Below, one piece after another: positions 8,334-15,194 of a stretch of 64,000 nucleotides of DNA. The translations under genes were made by a program, and so were the position numbers. Location: the NCBI RefSeq assembly GCF_002994445.1, contig NZ_MRZJ01000003.1:225665-289664 (forward strand). The letters are read 5' to 3'. Each line of letters opens with the position of its first letter. Position 1 is the first letter of the stretch. This stretch comes from Staphylococcus simulans. Lineage in GTDB: Bacteria; Bacillota; Bacilli; Staphylococcales; Staphylococcaceae. The notes below the pieces were generated by a model, which was not told the origin of the DNA, ran no database searches, and worked only from the letters and a program-made list of their open reading frames with translations.

Positions 8334-8372
8334 TAAGCAAGTGCAAACTCATCATTTTTGCACTTGCTTTTC
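8334..8372 (+). terminator. Terminator of the YozE-like gene
   Basis: AAGCAAGTGCAAA and TTTGCACTTGCTT pair over 13 bases, followed by TTCTCTT. Confidence 0.88.
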
Positions 8373-8389
8373 TCTTATATAAAATTAAA

Positions 8390-8404
8390 TCGTAAAAATT
8401 ACGA
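8390..8404. promoter_or_regulatory. Zur-box-like palindrome, copy 1
   Basis: TCGTAAAAATTACGA lies inside a longer perfect 9-3-9 inverted repeat (8387-8407). It matches the Firmicutes Zur consensus TCGTAATNATTACGA at 13 of 14 defined positions. It abuts the -35 element of a predicted promoter at 8412-8440. Confidence 0.6.
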
Positions 8405-8411
8405 TTTATGG

Positions 8412-8440
8412 TTTACAAATCTAAAATCATCATGTAATAT
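8412..8440 (+). promoter_or_regulatory. Candidate promoter between two Zur-box-like sites
   Basis: TTTACA (8412-8417) and TAATAT (8435-8440) are separated by exactly 17 bases. A transcript would start near 8447, inside the second palindrome, and could end at the terminator at 8496-8529. The -10 match is only four of six. Confidence 0.4.
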
Positions 8441-8443
8441 AAA

Positions 8444-8458
8444 ACGTAACCGTTACGA
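8444..8458. promoter_or_regulatory. Zur-box-like palindrome, copy 2
   Basis: ACGTAACCGTTACGA matches the Zur consensus at 11 of 14 defined positions. With the next bases it forms a 22-base direct repeat of copy 1 (8391-8412 and 8445-8466, shared pattern CGTAANNNTTACGATTTAYGGT), spaced 54 bases start to start, close to five helical turns. Confidence 0.5.
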
Positions 8459-8529
8459 TTTACGGTCACTTAATTACAACTTACTTTACTTAATCAATTC
8501 GGTACACGGGAATGTACCGAATTTTTTTA
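8447..8529 (+). ncRNA. Candidate small RNA of about 80 bases
   Basis: A predicted promoter (8412-8440), no ATG-started frame with a ribosome-binding site, and a strong terminator define a short possible transcript between two converging genes. The YozE-like gene upstream already has its own terminator at 8334-8372, so the second terminator needs another transcript to act on. This is an inference; expression is not shown by sequence alone. Confidence 0.35.
8496..8529 (+). terminator. Strong orphan terminator
   Basis: AATTCGGTAC and GTACCGAATT form a perfect 10-bp stem around ACGGGAAT, followed by a run of seven T on the plus strand. Confidence 0.85.
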
Positions 8530-8548
8530 TTTATACCTCTGATACAGC

Positions 8549-9064
8549 TTAATTAAGATGTGCTGCTTTTTGAATTGGATAGATTAACCAATGCTCATCG
8601 ATATATTTCTCTCCGTATTTGCGTGATGCAGTTTCAAAACCGATTTTAGAAAAACCATACTCGCTGTAAAATGTAAGGGCACTGATATTGTTTGATGCGA
8701 CTGGTGCTAAAATCTTTTCGATTGCACGTTGTTCGCAAAAATCAGTAACAGTGTTTAATAATTTCTCATCGAGATGATCAATATCTTTAACATACATATT
8801 TTCTATGATTGCTTTATGCTGTGTTCCGACAATAATAGGGTGAAACAAAGTTAATGCACCCACAAGTTCTTTGTTGAAGAAGACGCCGAATAAATATTGG
8901 ACTTTATTGCTTTTATCTACTAGTCGTTTGAAATAGTCCTTTGACAATGTATTTTCATCATAAATCGCCCATGTATAAATATTTTTAAAGTCACGCGTTG
9001 CTTCTTTGAATAGTTGGTAGACCTCATCTAAATCTTCTGGGCCTAGCAAGCGGAATTCTTTCAT
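8549..9064 (-). CDS. GNAT family N-acetyltransferase
   Basis: The 171-residue product begins MKEFRLLGPEDLDEVYQLFKEATRD, typical of GNAT enzymes that transfer acetyl from acetyl-CoA. Later features are VGALTLFHP (the beta-4 strand), IENMYVKDIDHLDEKL (core strand and loop) and NNISALTFYSEYGFSKIGFE, the conserved C-terminal motif near the acceptor site. The start at 9064 is supported by AGAGGTG on the minus strand; the in-frame ATG 63 bases further upstream has no such site. Substrate unknown. It stands alone and converges on the YozE-like gene. Confidence 0.85.
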   Translation of the reverse strand: MKEFRLLGPEDLDEVYQLFKEATRDFKNIYTWAIYDENTLSKDYFKRLVDKSNKVQYLFGVFFNKELVGALTLFHPIIVGTQHKAIIENMYVKDIDHLDEKLLNTVTDFCEQRAIEKILAPVASNNISALTFYSEYGFSKIGFETASRKYGEKYIDEHWLIYPIQKAAHLN

Positions 9065-9280
9065 AAATAACACCTCTCTTTTGGTATATCTGGATTTCTT
9101 GTTTGTTTGTCTTAATCCCGTTATCACTGATAAGTTTAATTTAATATTATTATACGTATTTAATCAAAGCAATACTAAAATGATGGTTTTAACAAAAAAG
9201 TAAAATTATAAAAGGTGTTGCTTGCAATATTAAGCCACATTAATCTTAATGAATGTAATTGTGCATCTAGGTAATTCTTA

Positions 9281-9289
9281 TGCTATTAT
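9281..9289 (+). promoter_or_regulatory. Extended -10 element before the 27-residue peptide
   Basis: TGCTATTAT gives TGn plus TATTAT. A possible -35 (TTGTGC at 9259-9264) is 19 bases away, so the extended element is the main support. Start of transcription would be near 9296. Confidence 0.4.
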
Positions 9290-9338
9290 ATAAAATGATT
9301 ATAATGCGTATACACAAGCGTGAGAAGGGACGGATGAC

Positions 9339-9422
9339 ATGGGGTGCATTTCATTTATCGTTATAGCGCTTATTATTTTAGTTATATTATCATTCATAGT
9401 CTTACTTTTAATTTTAGACTAG
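9339..9422 (+). CDS. Predicted 27-residue hydrophobic membrane peptide
   Basis: ATG 9339 to TAG 9420-9422 encodes 27 residues, MGCISFIVIALIILVILSFI at the start and VLLLILD at the end. Almost the whole peptide is one membrane helix with a single acidic C-terminal residue. A GAAGGGA site (9324-9330) lies eight bases before the ATG, and an extended -10 element lies about 50 bases upstream. It is too short for common ORF cut-offs. It is not a phenol-soluble modulin, which are amphipathic rather than uniformly hydrophobic. Resembles small single-span regulators or type I toxin-like peptides only in general character; function unknown. aroD starts 70 bases later. Confidence 0.55.
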   Translation: MGCISFIVIALIILVILSFIVLLLILD

Positions 9423-9491
9423 TGTTAAACTATTAATAATATAAATGATTCAAAATAACAAGCAGCAATGTTAAATAAAGGGGTTGTTACA

Positions 9492-10217
9492 ATGACACAG
9501 GTTGAAGTCGCGGCTACTATTGCGCCGAAATTTGAAGCAACAGATGAATTACTGTCACAATTGAAGAAAAATGCAGCAGCAATAGATATCATTGAATTAA
9601 GAATCGATCAGCGAGAAACGTTTGATCCAGAAACATTAGAAGCATTAACAGCTGCATTGCATGAAGCACATCAAACTGCCAAAATTCTAGTGACCTATCG
9701 TACAAGTTCACAAGGCGGAAAAGGGGAAAAATCCGAAACAGCTTATTATGAATTGGTTGAAGCATTAATCGAATTGTCTGGTATCGATATGATTGATATT
9801 GAATGGGAAGAACAAAACAAATTACGTATTGAGCAATTAGTAAAGAAAGCACAAGCTTCCGATTTAGAAGTAGTGCTTTCTCAACATGACTTCAATCAAA
9901 CACCTCCGTTAGAAAACTTGAAATTTACTTATTTTAAAATGAGTAAGACAGGTGCAGATTATATAAAACTTGCAGTAATGCCGAACACTGCAGAGGATGT
10001 AACGCATTTATTAGATGCGTTGTATATTTCATCAGAGAGTGTCGGCGCTAAAGTGATTGGTATTTCTATGTCTCAATTAGGACTGGTTTCAAGAACAGCG
10101 CAAGGTGTCTTTGGAGGCACAGTGTCATATGGTGCGTTAGGTGAAGCACAAGCACCAGGACAAATTCATGTCAGCAAATTAAAAGAATTGTTAACTTTAT
10201 ATGATATAAACAAATAA
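9492..10217 (+). CDS. aroD: 3-dehydroquinate dehydratase, type I
   Basis: AroD converts 3-dehydroquinate to 3-dehydroshikimate in the shikimate pathway through a Schiff base. The 241-residue product shows both catalytic residues: His132 in LSQHDFNQTP and the Schiff-base Lys159 in GADYIKLAVM. Substrate-binding elements ELRID (about 35-39) and TYRTSSQGG (68-76) are present. The ATG at 9492 is chosen because AAAGGGG lies just upstream; a start at 9468 would place that site inside the gene. Length agrees with the family. Confidence 0.95.
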   Translation: MTQVEVAATIAPKFEATDELLSQLKKNAAAIDIIELRIDQRETFDPETLEALTAALHEAHQTAKILVTYRTSSQGGKGEKSETAYYELVEALIELSGIDMIDIEWEEQNKLRIEQLVKKAQASDLEVVLSQHDFNQTPPLENLKFTYFKMSKTGADYIKLAVMPNTAEDVTHLLDALYISSESVGAKVIGISMSQLGLVSRTAQGVFGGTVSYGALGEAQAPGQIHVSKLKELLTLYDINK

Positions 10218-10218
10218 T

Positions 10219-10247
10219 TTGAAATAAAATGTAAACCAATCTATACT
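10219..10247 (+). promoter_or_regulatory. Promoter of the nitroreductase gene
   Basis: TTGAAA (10219-10224), 17 bases, then TATACT (10242-10247), a good sigma-A promoter immediately after the aroD stop. Start of transcription is expected near 10254, inside the Fur box. Confidence 0.75.
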
Positions 10248-10252
10248 ATAAA

Positions 10253-10267
10253 TGATAATGATTATCA
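10253..10267. promoter_or_regulatory. Fur box over the nitroreductase start site
   Basis: TGATAATGATTATCA is an exact 7-1-7 match to the Firmicutes Fur consensus TGATAATNATTATCA. Its position over the predicted start of transcription fits iron-dependent repression. Confidence 0.8.
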
Positions 10268-10289
10268 ATAGGTAAAGGGGAGTTGGATT

Positions 10290-10832
10290 GTGGAATTAAG
10301 GGAAGCAATTTCTTCAAGACGCAGTGTGAAGATTTTTGACCATGATATGCATATAGATGATAAAGCGTTGTATGAAGCATTAAAACTCTCTACAGATGCA
10401 CCTAATCATGGAATGAGGGAACCTTGGAGAATCATCCATGTGTCTAAAGACAGACTGCCTGATTTAAGCAGATCGGTTTCTCGTTATGCGTTTCGAAACG
10501 AACCAGAGAAACAGCAAAGTCACTACGATGCAGTGACTAAATTAGGCGGCTTACTCGTATTGATCGTAAAACGAGATCCAAGACAAAAAGAAAACCTAGA
10601 GAACCATTTAGCATTTGGTGCTTATGCACAAAACTTGATGCTGCTGCTGCATGAAGCGGGCATCGGTACGTGCTGGAAAACACCGCCATACATTTTCCAA
10701 CCTAAAGTGAGAAAAGTATTAGGTGTAGAAGATGATGAAGATTTATTAGGTTTCTTATATCTTACAGACATGGAAACAAAAATCCCTCCAAAAAAACCGC
10801 GTCATACTGAAAACTTTATTTCAGAATATTAA
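10290..10832 (+). CDS. Nitroreductase family FMN-dependent oxidoreductase
   Basis: The 180-residue product fits the nitroreductase fold: MELREAISSRRSVKIF at the N terminus holds the FMN phosphate-binding Arg/Ser residues (SRRSVK), APNHGMREPWRI is the second FMN motif, and GIGTCWKTP lies in the C-terminal half. These enzymes use NAD(P)H to reduce nitro compounds, quinones or other acceptors. The start is GTG, with AAAGGGG ten bases before it. A perfect Fur box covers its start of transcription, so it is probably made when iron is scarce; the physiological substrate cannot be read from sequence. Confidence 0.9.
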   Translation: MELREAISSRRSVKIFDHDMHIDDKALYEALKLSTDAPNHGMREPWRIIHVSKDRLPDLSRSVSRYAFRNEPEKQQSHYDAVTKLGGLLVLIVKRDPRQKENLENHLAFGAYAQNLMLLLHEAGIGTCWKTPPYIFQPKVRKVLGVEDDEDLLGFLYLTDMETKIPPKKPRHTENFISEY

Positions 10833-10840
10833 TGTATAGA

Positions 10841-10876
10841 AAAGCCGGGCTGCAAATCAATGCAACCCGGCTTTAT
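10841..10876. terminator. Bidirectional terminator after the nitroreductase gene
   Basis: AAAGCCGGGTTGCA-type arms pair (AAAGCCGGGCTGCA with TGCAACCCGGCTTT), followed by TATTTAT on the plus strand and preceded by A-rich sequence for the converging thioredoxin-like gene. Confidence 0.85.
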
Positions 10877-10903
10877 TTATACGTTAGACGAAAAAATTAT
10901 TAA

Positions 10904-11227
10904 TTATTTGTTGAAAGTTTGGCTTAAGAAATCTTCAACTTGTTCTGGAGATTTAGCATTTGCTGAATGCAAGTGTGCAGTTTTTTCGCCATCTTTGAAT
11001 ACAAGCAAGCTAGGAATACCCATGACTTCGTAATCTTGTGCAACATCTTCTAATTCGTCGCGGTTGACTGTATACCATTTATAGTCGTTGTATTTTTCAA
11101 CAATCGGGTCAATCCACATATCCATAGCACGGCAATCAGGGCACCATCCAGCTTCGAATTTAATGATAACTGGTTCATTGCTTTGAATGATATTATCGAA
11201 ATCTTGACGTGTTTTAATCGATTCCAT
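10904..11227 (-). CDS. Thioredoxin family protein (WCPDC active site)
   Basis: The 107-residue protein has a thioredoxin fold with the redox motif WCPDC at residues 28-32 (AGWCPDCRAMD) and the cis-Pro loop MGIPSLLVFKDG. Classic thioredoxins have WCGPC, so this belongs to a variant cytoplasmic group; disulfide reductase activity is likely but the partner is unknown. The start is supported by AAAGGAG on the minus strand. It is transcribed alone, divergent from the ArsC-like gene. Confidence 0.9.
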   Translation of the reverse strand: MESIKTRQDFDNIIQSNEPVIIKFEAGWCPDCRAMDMWIDPIVEKYNDYKWYTVNRDELEDVAQDYEVMGIPSLLVFKDGEKTAHLHSANAKSPEQVEDFLSQTFNK

Positions 11228-11370
11228 TTAAATTTCTCTCCTTTTTTCTGATACTACTAACATTATTATAACCAATTTGTGCGTAAGATTAAAAAAATAT
11301 ACCTATAATTTAAAGCGTTCTTTATGAAAATTTGCTATATTAGAAATAATTAGTTAAAGGAGGTCAAAAG

Positions 11371-11727
11371 ATGATTAGATTCTATCAGTACCACAACTGT
11401 ACGACTTGTAAAAAAGCTGCAAAATTTTTAGATGAATATGGTGTAAGTTATGAACCGATTGATATTGTAGAACTAAACCCGAATAAAAGAGAGCTGCAAG
11501 ACATTATTGATAAAACGGGTGTTGAGCTTGATAAGTTATTTAACAAACGCGGAGGCAAATACCGCGAACTTGGTCTGAAAGATAGACTAGACAGTTTGTC
11601 TGATGATGAAAAACTAGATTTATTGGCTTCTGACGGTATGTTAGTCAAACGTCCGCTTGCTGTGTCTGGCAATAAAATTACATTAGGTTTTAAAGAGCAA
11701 GAATACAAAGATACTTGGGTAAATTAA
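11371..11727 (+). CDS. ArsC/Spx family protein (YusI-like)
   Basis: The 118-residue product begins MIRFYQYHNCTTCKKAAKFL, with the CXXC motif Cys10/Cys13 used by Spx and related ArsC-fold proteins. It also has KLFNKRGGKYRELGLKD and DGMLVKRPLAV, the conserved RP segment of the family. It lacks the helix-swapped sequence of the global regulator Spx and looks like the YusI-type arsenate reductase-related branch, with presumed glutaredoxin-like chemistry. A strong AAAGGAGG site precedes the ATG. gcvH follows after 148 bases. Confidence 0.85.
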   Translation: MIRFYQYHNCTTCKKAAKFLDEYGVSYEPIDIVELNPNKRELQDIIDKTGVELDKLFNKRGGKYRELGLKDRLDSLSDDEKLDLLASDGMLVKRPLAVSGNKITLGFKEQEYKDTWVN

Positions 11728-11875
11728 GTTAAAAGTCCAACTGCAACAGCAGATTGCTAATTATTAAATTAACTCTAAAGATTAAAAAACTACAAGATGT
11801 CTATAAATAGTTGAATGAAAAGGTTTCATATGGCATCATTAAAGAGTATTCATTTATAAATAGGAGGGGATTCGT

Positions 11876-12256
11876 GTGGCAGTGCCAGAGGAATTAAAAT
11901 ATTCAAAAGAACATGAATGGGTAAAAGTTGAGGACGACACAGTAACAATCGGTATTACTGAATACGCTCAAGGAGAACTTGGTGATATCGTATTCGTTGA
12001 ATTACCAGAAGCTGACGATGATATCGAAGAGGGCGAATCTTTCGGAAGCGTTGAATCAGTTAAAACTGTTTCTGAATTATACGCTCCAGTTTCAGGAACT
12101 GTAGTCGAAGTTAACGAAGAATTAGAAGACAGCCCAGAATTTGTTAATGAATCACCATACGAAAAAGCATGGATGGTTAAAGTTAAATTAAATGACGAAA
12201 GCCAATTAGATGAATTATTATCAGCAGATCAATATAAAGAAATGATCGGTGAATAA
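11876..12256 (+). CDS. gcvH: Glycine cleavage system H protein
   Basis: GcvH carries the aminomethyl group on a lipoyl arm between the P, T and L proteins. In staphylococci it is also the relay for lipoate assembly, which fits lipA being in the same window. The 126-residue product has the lipoyl-lysine Lys63 in [16 protein letters not shown] and the conserved HEWVKVE near residue 13. The start codon is GTG with AGGAGGGG upstream. It stands alone and is followed by a good terminator. Confidence 0.96.
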   Translation: MAVPEELKYSKEHEWVKVEDDTVTIGITEYAQGELGDIVFVELPEADDDIEEGESFGSVESVKTVSELYAPVSGTVVEVNEELEDSPEFVNESPYEKAWMVKVKLNDESQLDELLSADQYKEMIGE

Positions 12257-12268
12257 TTGACGCTTCGT

Positions 12269-12312
12269 CGTAACTCCAAGATACTTTGTATTTTGGAGTT
12301 ATTTTTTTATTT
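12269..12312 (+). terminator. gcvH terminator
   Basis: TAACTCCAA and TTGGAGTTA pair around a loop of about 14 bases, followed by TTTTTTT. Confidence 0.88.
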
Positions 12313-12544
12313 AACGGGCTATAAGTAACTATGAAGGTAAAGTGCAAGTGCTTAACAGCAGAATTATTACATAAATTGAAAGGGCTTGTTTGTACATAAA
12401 ACAAGTTGCGTGTAATTTAAAAGGCGCTTGCGTTACAATTGAGTTAGCAGCTCACAAAACAATATAATATTGGTAAGAACCTAAGCACTTACGTTTGCAA
12501 GTTATTATGCAATGATATCACGAGAGTATTGGAGTGTAGTGAAT
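12313..12544. other. Intergenic region before the TOPRIM gene
   Basis: No gene was seen. It contains a 7-bp inverted repeat CTTGTTT/AAACAAG around 12388-12408 and distant complementary pieces AAGTGCTTA and TAAGCACTT near 12346 and 12482, none with a T-run. The AATATAAT near 12465 may be a -10 element. Confidence 0.35.
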
Positions 12545-12907
12545 ATGGCATTGTTAGATAAAGTAATCGTTGTTGAAGGTAAGACAGATAAGAAGCGTGT
12601 TCAAGAGGTCATTGATGAACCAGTACAGATTATTTGTACACATGGTACGATGGGAATCGATAAATTAGACGATATGATCGAAACATTGTATGAGCGTCCA
12701 GTTTATATTCTTGTTGATGCAGATAAGGAAGGCAGACGGATTCGTCAATGGTTTAAACATTATCTTTCTGAGAGCGAGCATATTTTTGTAGATAAAACAT
12801 ATTGCGAGGTGGCTCGCTGTCCACGCCCATATCTTGCCAGAGTGCTTAGAAATTATGGATTTATGGTAAAAGGTGAAGCACCTGTGAAAGGATTAGTATA
12901 TAGATGA
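12545..12907 (+). CDS. Small TOPRIM-domain protein (RNase M5/primase-like)
   Basis: The 120-residue protein is essentially one TOPRIM domain. The metal-binding residues are visible as VVEGKTDKKRV (the Glu motif) and YILVDADKEGRRIR (the DxD motif). TOPRIM domains of this size occur in RNase M5-like nucleases and in uncharacterised single-domain proteins; no extra domain is present. Start at ATG 12545 fits GGAG at 12531-12534, though an in-frame GTG at 12539 remains possible. Its stop overlaps the next start as ATGA, so the two are coupled. Confidence 0.8.
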   Translation: MALLDKVIVVEGKTDKKRVQEVIDEPVQIICTHGTMGIDKLDDMIETLYERPVYILVDADKEGRRIRQWFKHYLSESEHIFVDKTYCEVARCPRPYLARVLRNYGFMVKGEAPVKGLVYR

Positions 12908-13200
12908 ATTCTAAGCAACATATTGCAGATATCACACAAAACTTCGATCAAGATAAACATTTGATATTCGGCTACACCCCGATGTGCGGAACATGCAAAG
13001 TGTCTGAACGCATGCTGGATATTGCAAATGAGATTTTAGATTTGCCGATTGTTAAGGCAGATTTAAACTTCCATGCAGATTTCAGCGAACAATATCAAAT
13101 TCAATCAGTTCCTGTTTTGATGGTGATGTCTAAAGATAAGGAACTAAAACGTATTTATGCATTTCAATCTGTTCCTTACTTATTAGAAAATTTAAAATAG
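12904..13200 (+). CDS. Thioredoxin-like protein (CGTC motif)
   Basis: The 98-residue protein has a thioredoxin-like fold with the redox motif CGTC (residues 28-31, in YTPMCGTCKVS) and a cis-Pro loop QSVPVLMVMSKD. It is coupled to the TOPRIM gene by an ATGA overlap, so a shared transcript and dosage are expected, though a functional link is not obvious. Partner and substrate unknown. Confidence 0.82.
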   Translation: MNSKQHIADITQNFDQDKHLIFGYTPMCGTCKVSERMLDIANEILDLPIVKADLNFHADFSEQYQIQSVPVLMVMSKDKELKRIYAFQSVPYLLENLK

Positions 13201-13203
13201 TTA

Positions 13204-13232
13204 TTGACGCCTACCGAGTGAAGTGGTAGGAT
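13204..13232 (+). promoter_or_regulatory. Promoter of the SAM riboswitch / met operon
   Basis: TTGACG (13204-13209) and TAGGAT (13227-13232) are 17 bases apart. The spacer holds a perfect inverted repeat, CCTACC (13210-13215) and GGTAGG (13225-13230), whose right half overlaps the -10. Start of transcription is near 13239, about 15 bases before the aptamer. Confidence 0.55.
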
Positions 13233-13253
13233 TAATATCAATTAAATAGTTAT

Positions 13254-13359
13254 CTCTTATCAAGAGAGGTGGAGGGATGTGCCCGTTGAAACCCGGCAAC
13301 CGTCTTTTAAAGAAATGGTGCCAATTCACAAAAAGTTGAACTGCTTTTGAAGATGAGAG
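13254..13359 (+). promoter_or_regulatory. SAM-I (S-box) riboswitch
   Basis: The S-box core is clear: CTCTTATCAAGAGAGGTGGAGGGA, then the conserved GAAACCCGGCAACC, then AATGGTGCCAATTC, closing with GATGAGAG. P1 pairs 13254-13261 with 13352-13359 with one wobble. When S-adenosylmethionine binds, the downstream terminator forms and the met transporter operon is shut off. Confidence 0.95.
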
Positions 13360-13390
13360 AAAGAATTTTTAAAATGCTTTCTCTTTTTTG
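13356..13390 (+). terminator. Riboswitch-controlled terminator
   Basis: GAGAAAG and CTTTCTC pair around an A+T-rich loop, followed by TTTTTT. Its left arm overlaps the closing strand of P1, giving the usual switch between antiterminator and terminator. Confidence 0.85.
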
Positions 13391-13456
13391 CTTACAGCAG
13401 CGATAAGAGAAAGCATTTTTAATTTTGCAGGTAAAGTAAGGAAAGGGGAGAAACAA

Positions 13457-14482
13457 GTGATTCAACTGAAACAAATCGTCAAAAGGTATAAGACGAAACA
13501 CCAAGATGTGCTGGCAGTTGATCATGTCGATTTAGATGTGGCAGAAGGTGTCATATACGGTGTCATCGGGTTTTCAGGTGCCGGTAAAAGTACACTTGTC
13601 AGAATTTTAAATTATTTAGAGGAACCTACATCAGGAGAAGTCATCATAGATGGAGATGAATTAGGACAACTCAGCAAGGCGCAGCTTAGACAGAAACGAC
13701 AAAAGGTAAGTATGATATTCCAACATTTCAACTTGCTTTGGTCGCGAACTGTTGTAGATAACATTAAGTTTCCGTTGGAAATAGCCGGAGTAGATAAGAA
13801 AAAAGCTGAAAGCAGAGCAAAAGAGCTTGTAGAACTTGTAGGACTTAAAGGGCGAGAAAATTCTTATCCTTCTGAACTATCTGGCGGTCAAAAACAAAGA
13901 GTGGGTATTGCACGTGCTTTAGCAAACGAACCGAAAGTATTGCTTTGCGATGAGGCAACAAGTGCACTTGACCCGCAAACGACTGATGAAATTTTAGAGT
14001 TATTACTGAAAATCAGAAAAGAAGAAGATTTAACAATTGTTATCATTACGCATGAAATGAATGTCATTCGTCAAATCTGCGATGAAGTTGCAGTAATGGA
14101 AAATGGTAAAGTGATTGAGCGCGGTAATGTAAAAGAGGTCTTTGAAAATCCTCAGCATCCGGTAACTAAACGCTTCGTTAAAGAAGGCTTGAATGATGAA
14201 TTCGATGAATCGATTCAAGAACTTATTCCTGAAGCAACAAATGGTTACATTGTCCGTTTGAACTTCTCAGGAGAAGAAACAACTGAACCGGTTGTATCAT
14301 ATATCACTCAAAAATATAATCTCGATGTGAACATCTTAGAAGCGAATATCCGTCATTCGAAAAGCGGACCGATCGGTTTCTTGATTGTACATATTGCAGA
14401 CTTGAAAACTGAATTTTTTGATGATTTTAAAAACGAGCTTGAAAACCGCAATGTACATGTGGAGGTGATTCGAAATGGATAA
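13457..14482 (+). CDS. metN: Methionine ABC transporter ATPase
   Basis: MetN powers D/L-methionine import with MetI and MetQ. The 341-residue product has Walker [10 protein letters not shown] (about residues 38-46), the ABC signature LSGGQKQR, a Walker B ending in LLCDEAT, the H-loop ITHE, and a C-terminal NIL regulatory domain (from about residue 260) that binds methionine in this family. GTG 13457 is the start: it follows AAAGGGGAG by six bases, while an upstream in-frame ATG at 13388 lies in the riboswitch terminator. It overlaps metI by eight bases. Confidence 0.95.
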   Translation: MIQLKQIVKRYKTKHQDVLAVDHVDLDVAEGVIYGVIGFSGAGKSTLVRILNYLEEPTSGEVIIDGDELGQLSKAQLRQKRQKVSMIFQHFNLLWSRTVVDNIKFPLEIAGVDKKKAESRAKELVELVGLKGRENSYPSELSGGQKQRVGIARALANEPKVLLCDEATSALDPQTTDEILELLLKIRKEEDLTIVIITHEMNVIRQICDEVAVMENGKVIERGNVKEVFENPQHPVTKRFVKEGLNDEFDESIQELIPEATNGYIVRLNFSGEETTEPVVSYITQKYNLDVNILEANIRHSKSGPIGFLIVHIADLKTEFFDDFKNELENRNVHVEVIRNG

Positions 14483-15170
14483 GTCATTCAGCGATATTCT
14501 GCGCGAAATGGTAACCATGCCGAACGTCCAATGGGATCAAGTTTGGGTGGCTTCATACGAAACACTTTATATGACTGCTATTTCAACGGTTTTCGCATTC
14601 TTTATCGGCATTATTTTAGGTGTGCTACTTTTCTTAACAGCTAAAAGCAAATCACCAGCAGCCAAAGTGTTTTACCAAATCGTATCATTCATTGTCAACT
14701 TGTTCCGTGCAATTCCGTTCATCATTTTAATCTTGTTATTGATTCCATTTACAAGTTTGATTTTAGGAACAATCAGCGGACCGACAGGGGCATTGCCGGC
14801 ATTAGTCATTGGTGCGGCACCATTCTATGCACGTTTAGTTGAAATTGCGTTTAAAGAAATAGATAAAGGCGTTATTGAAGCTGCACGTTCAATGGGTGCA
14901 AATACTTGGACAATTATTCGAAAAGTATTAATTCCTGAATCACGTCCAGCACTTATCTCAGGTATTACAGTTACAGCTATCGCATTAGTAGGTTCAACTG
15001 CAGTAGCCGGAGTAATCGGTGCCGGCGGTTTAGGTAACTTAGCTTATTTAACAGGCTTTACTAGAAACCAAAATGACGTCATCTTGGTTTCAACTATCTT
15101 TATTTTGGTATTTGTGTTCATTATCCAATTTGTGGGTGACTGGGCTACAAATAAAATCGATAAACGTTAA
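14475..15170 (+). CDS. metI: Methionine ABC transporter permease
   Basis: The 231-residue permease has five hydrophobic segments and the binding-protein-dependent transport (EAA) loop [22 protein letters not shown], which contacts the ATPase. It starts inside the end of metN (eight-base overlap), which implies coupled translation. metQ begins 24 bases after its stop. The operon is under the S-box upstream. Confidence 0.95.
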   Translation: MDKSFSDILREMVTMPNVQWDQVWVASYETLYMTAISTVFAFFIGIILGVLLFLTAKSKSPAAKVFYQIVSFIVNLFRAIPFIILILLLIPFTSLILGTISGPTGALPALVIGAAPFYARLVEIAFKEIDKGVIEAARSMGANTWTIIRKVLIPESRPALISGITVTAIALVGSTAVAGVIGAGGLGNLAYLTGFTRNQNDVILVSTIFILVFVFIIQFVGDWATNKIDKR

Positions 15171-15194
15171 TTACATTAAGAGAGGATCAATTCA

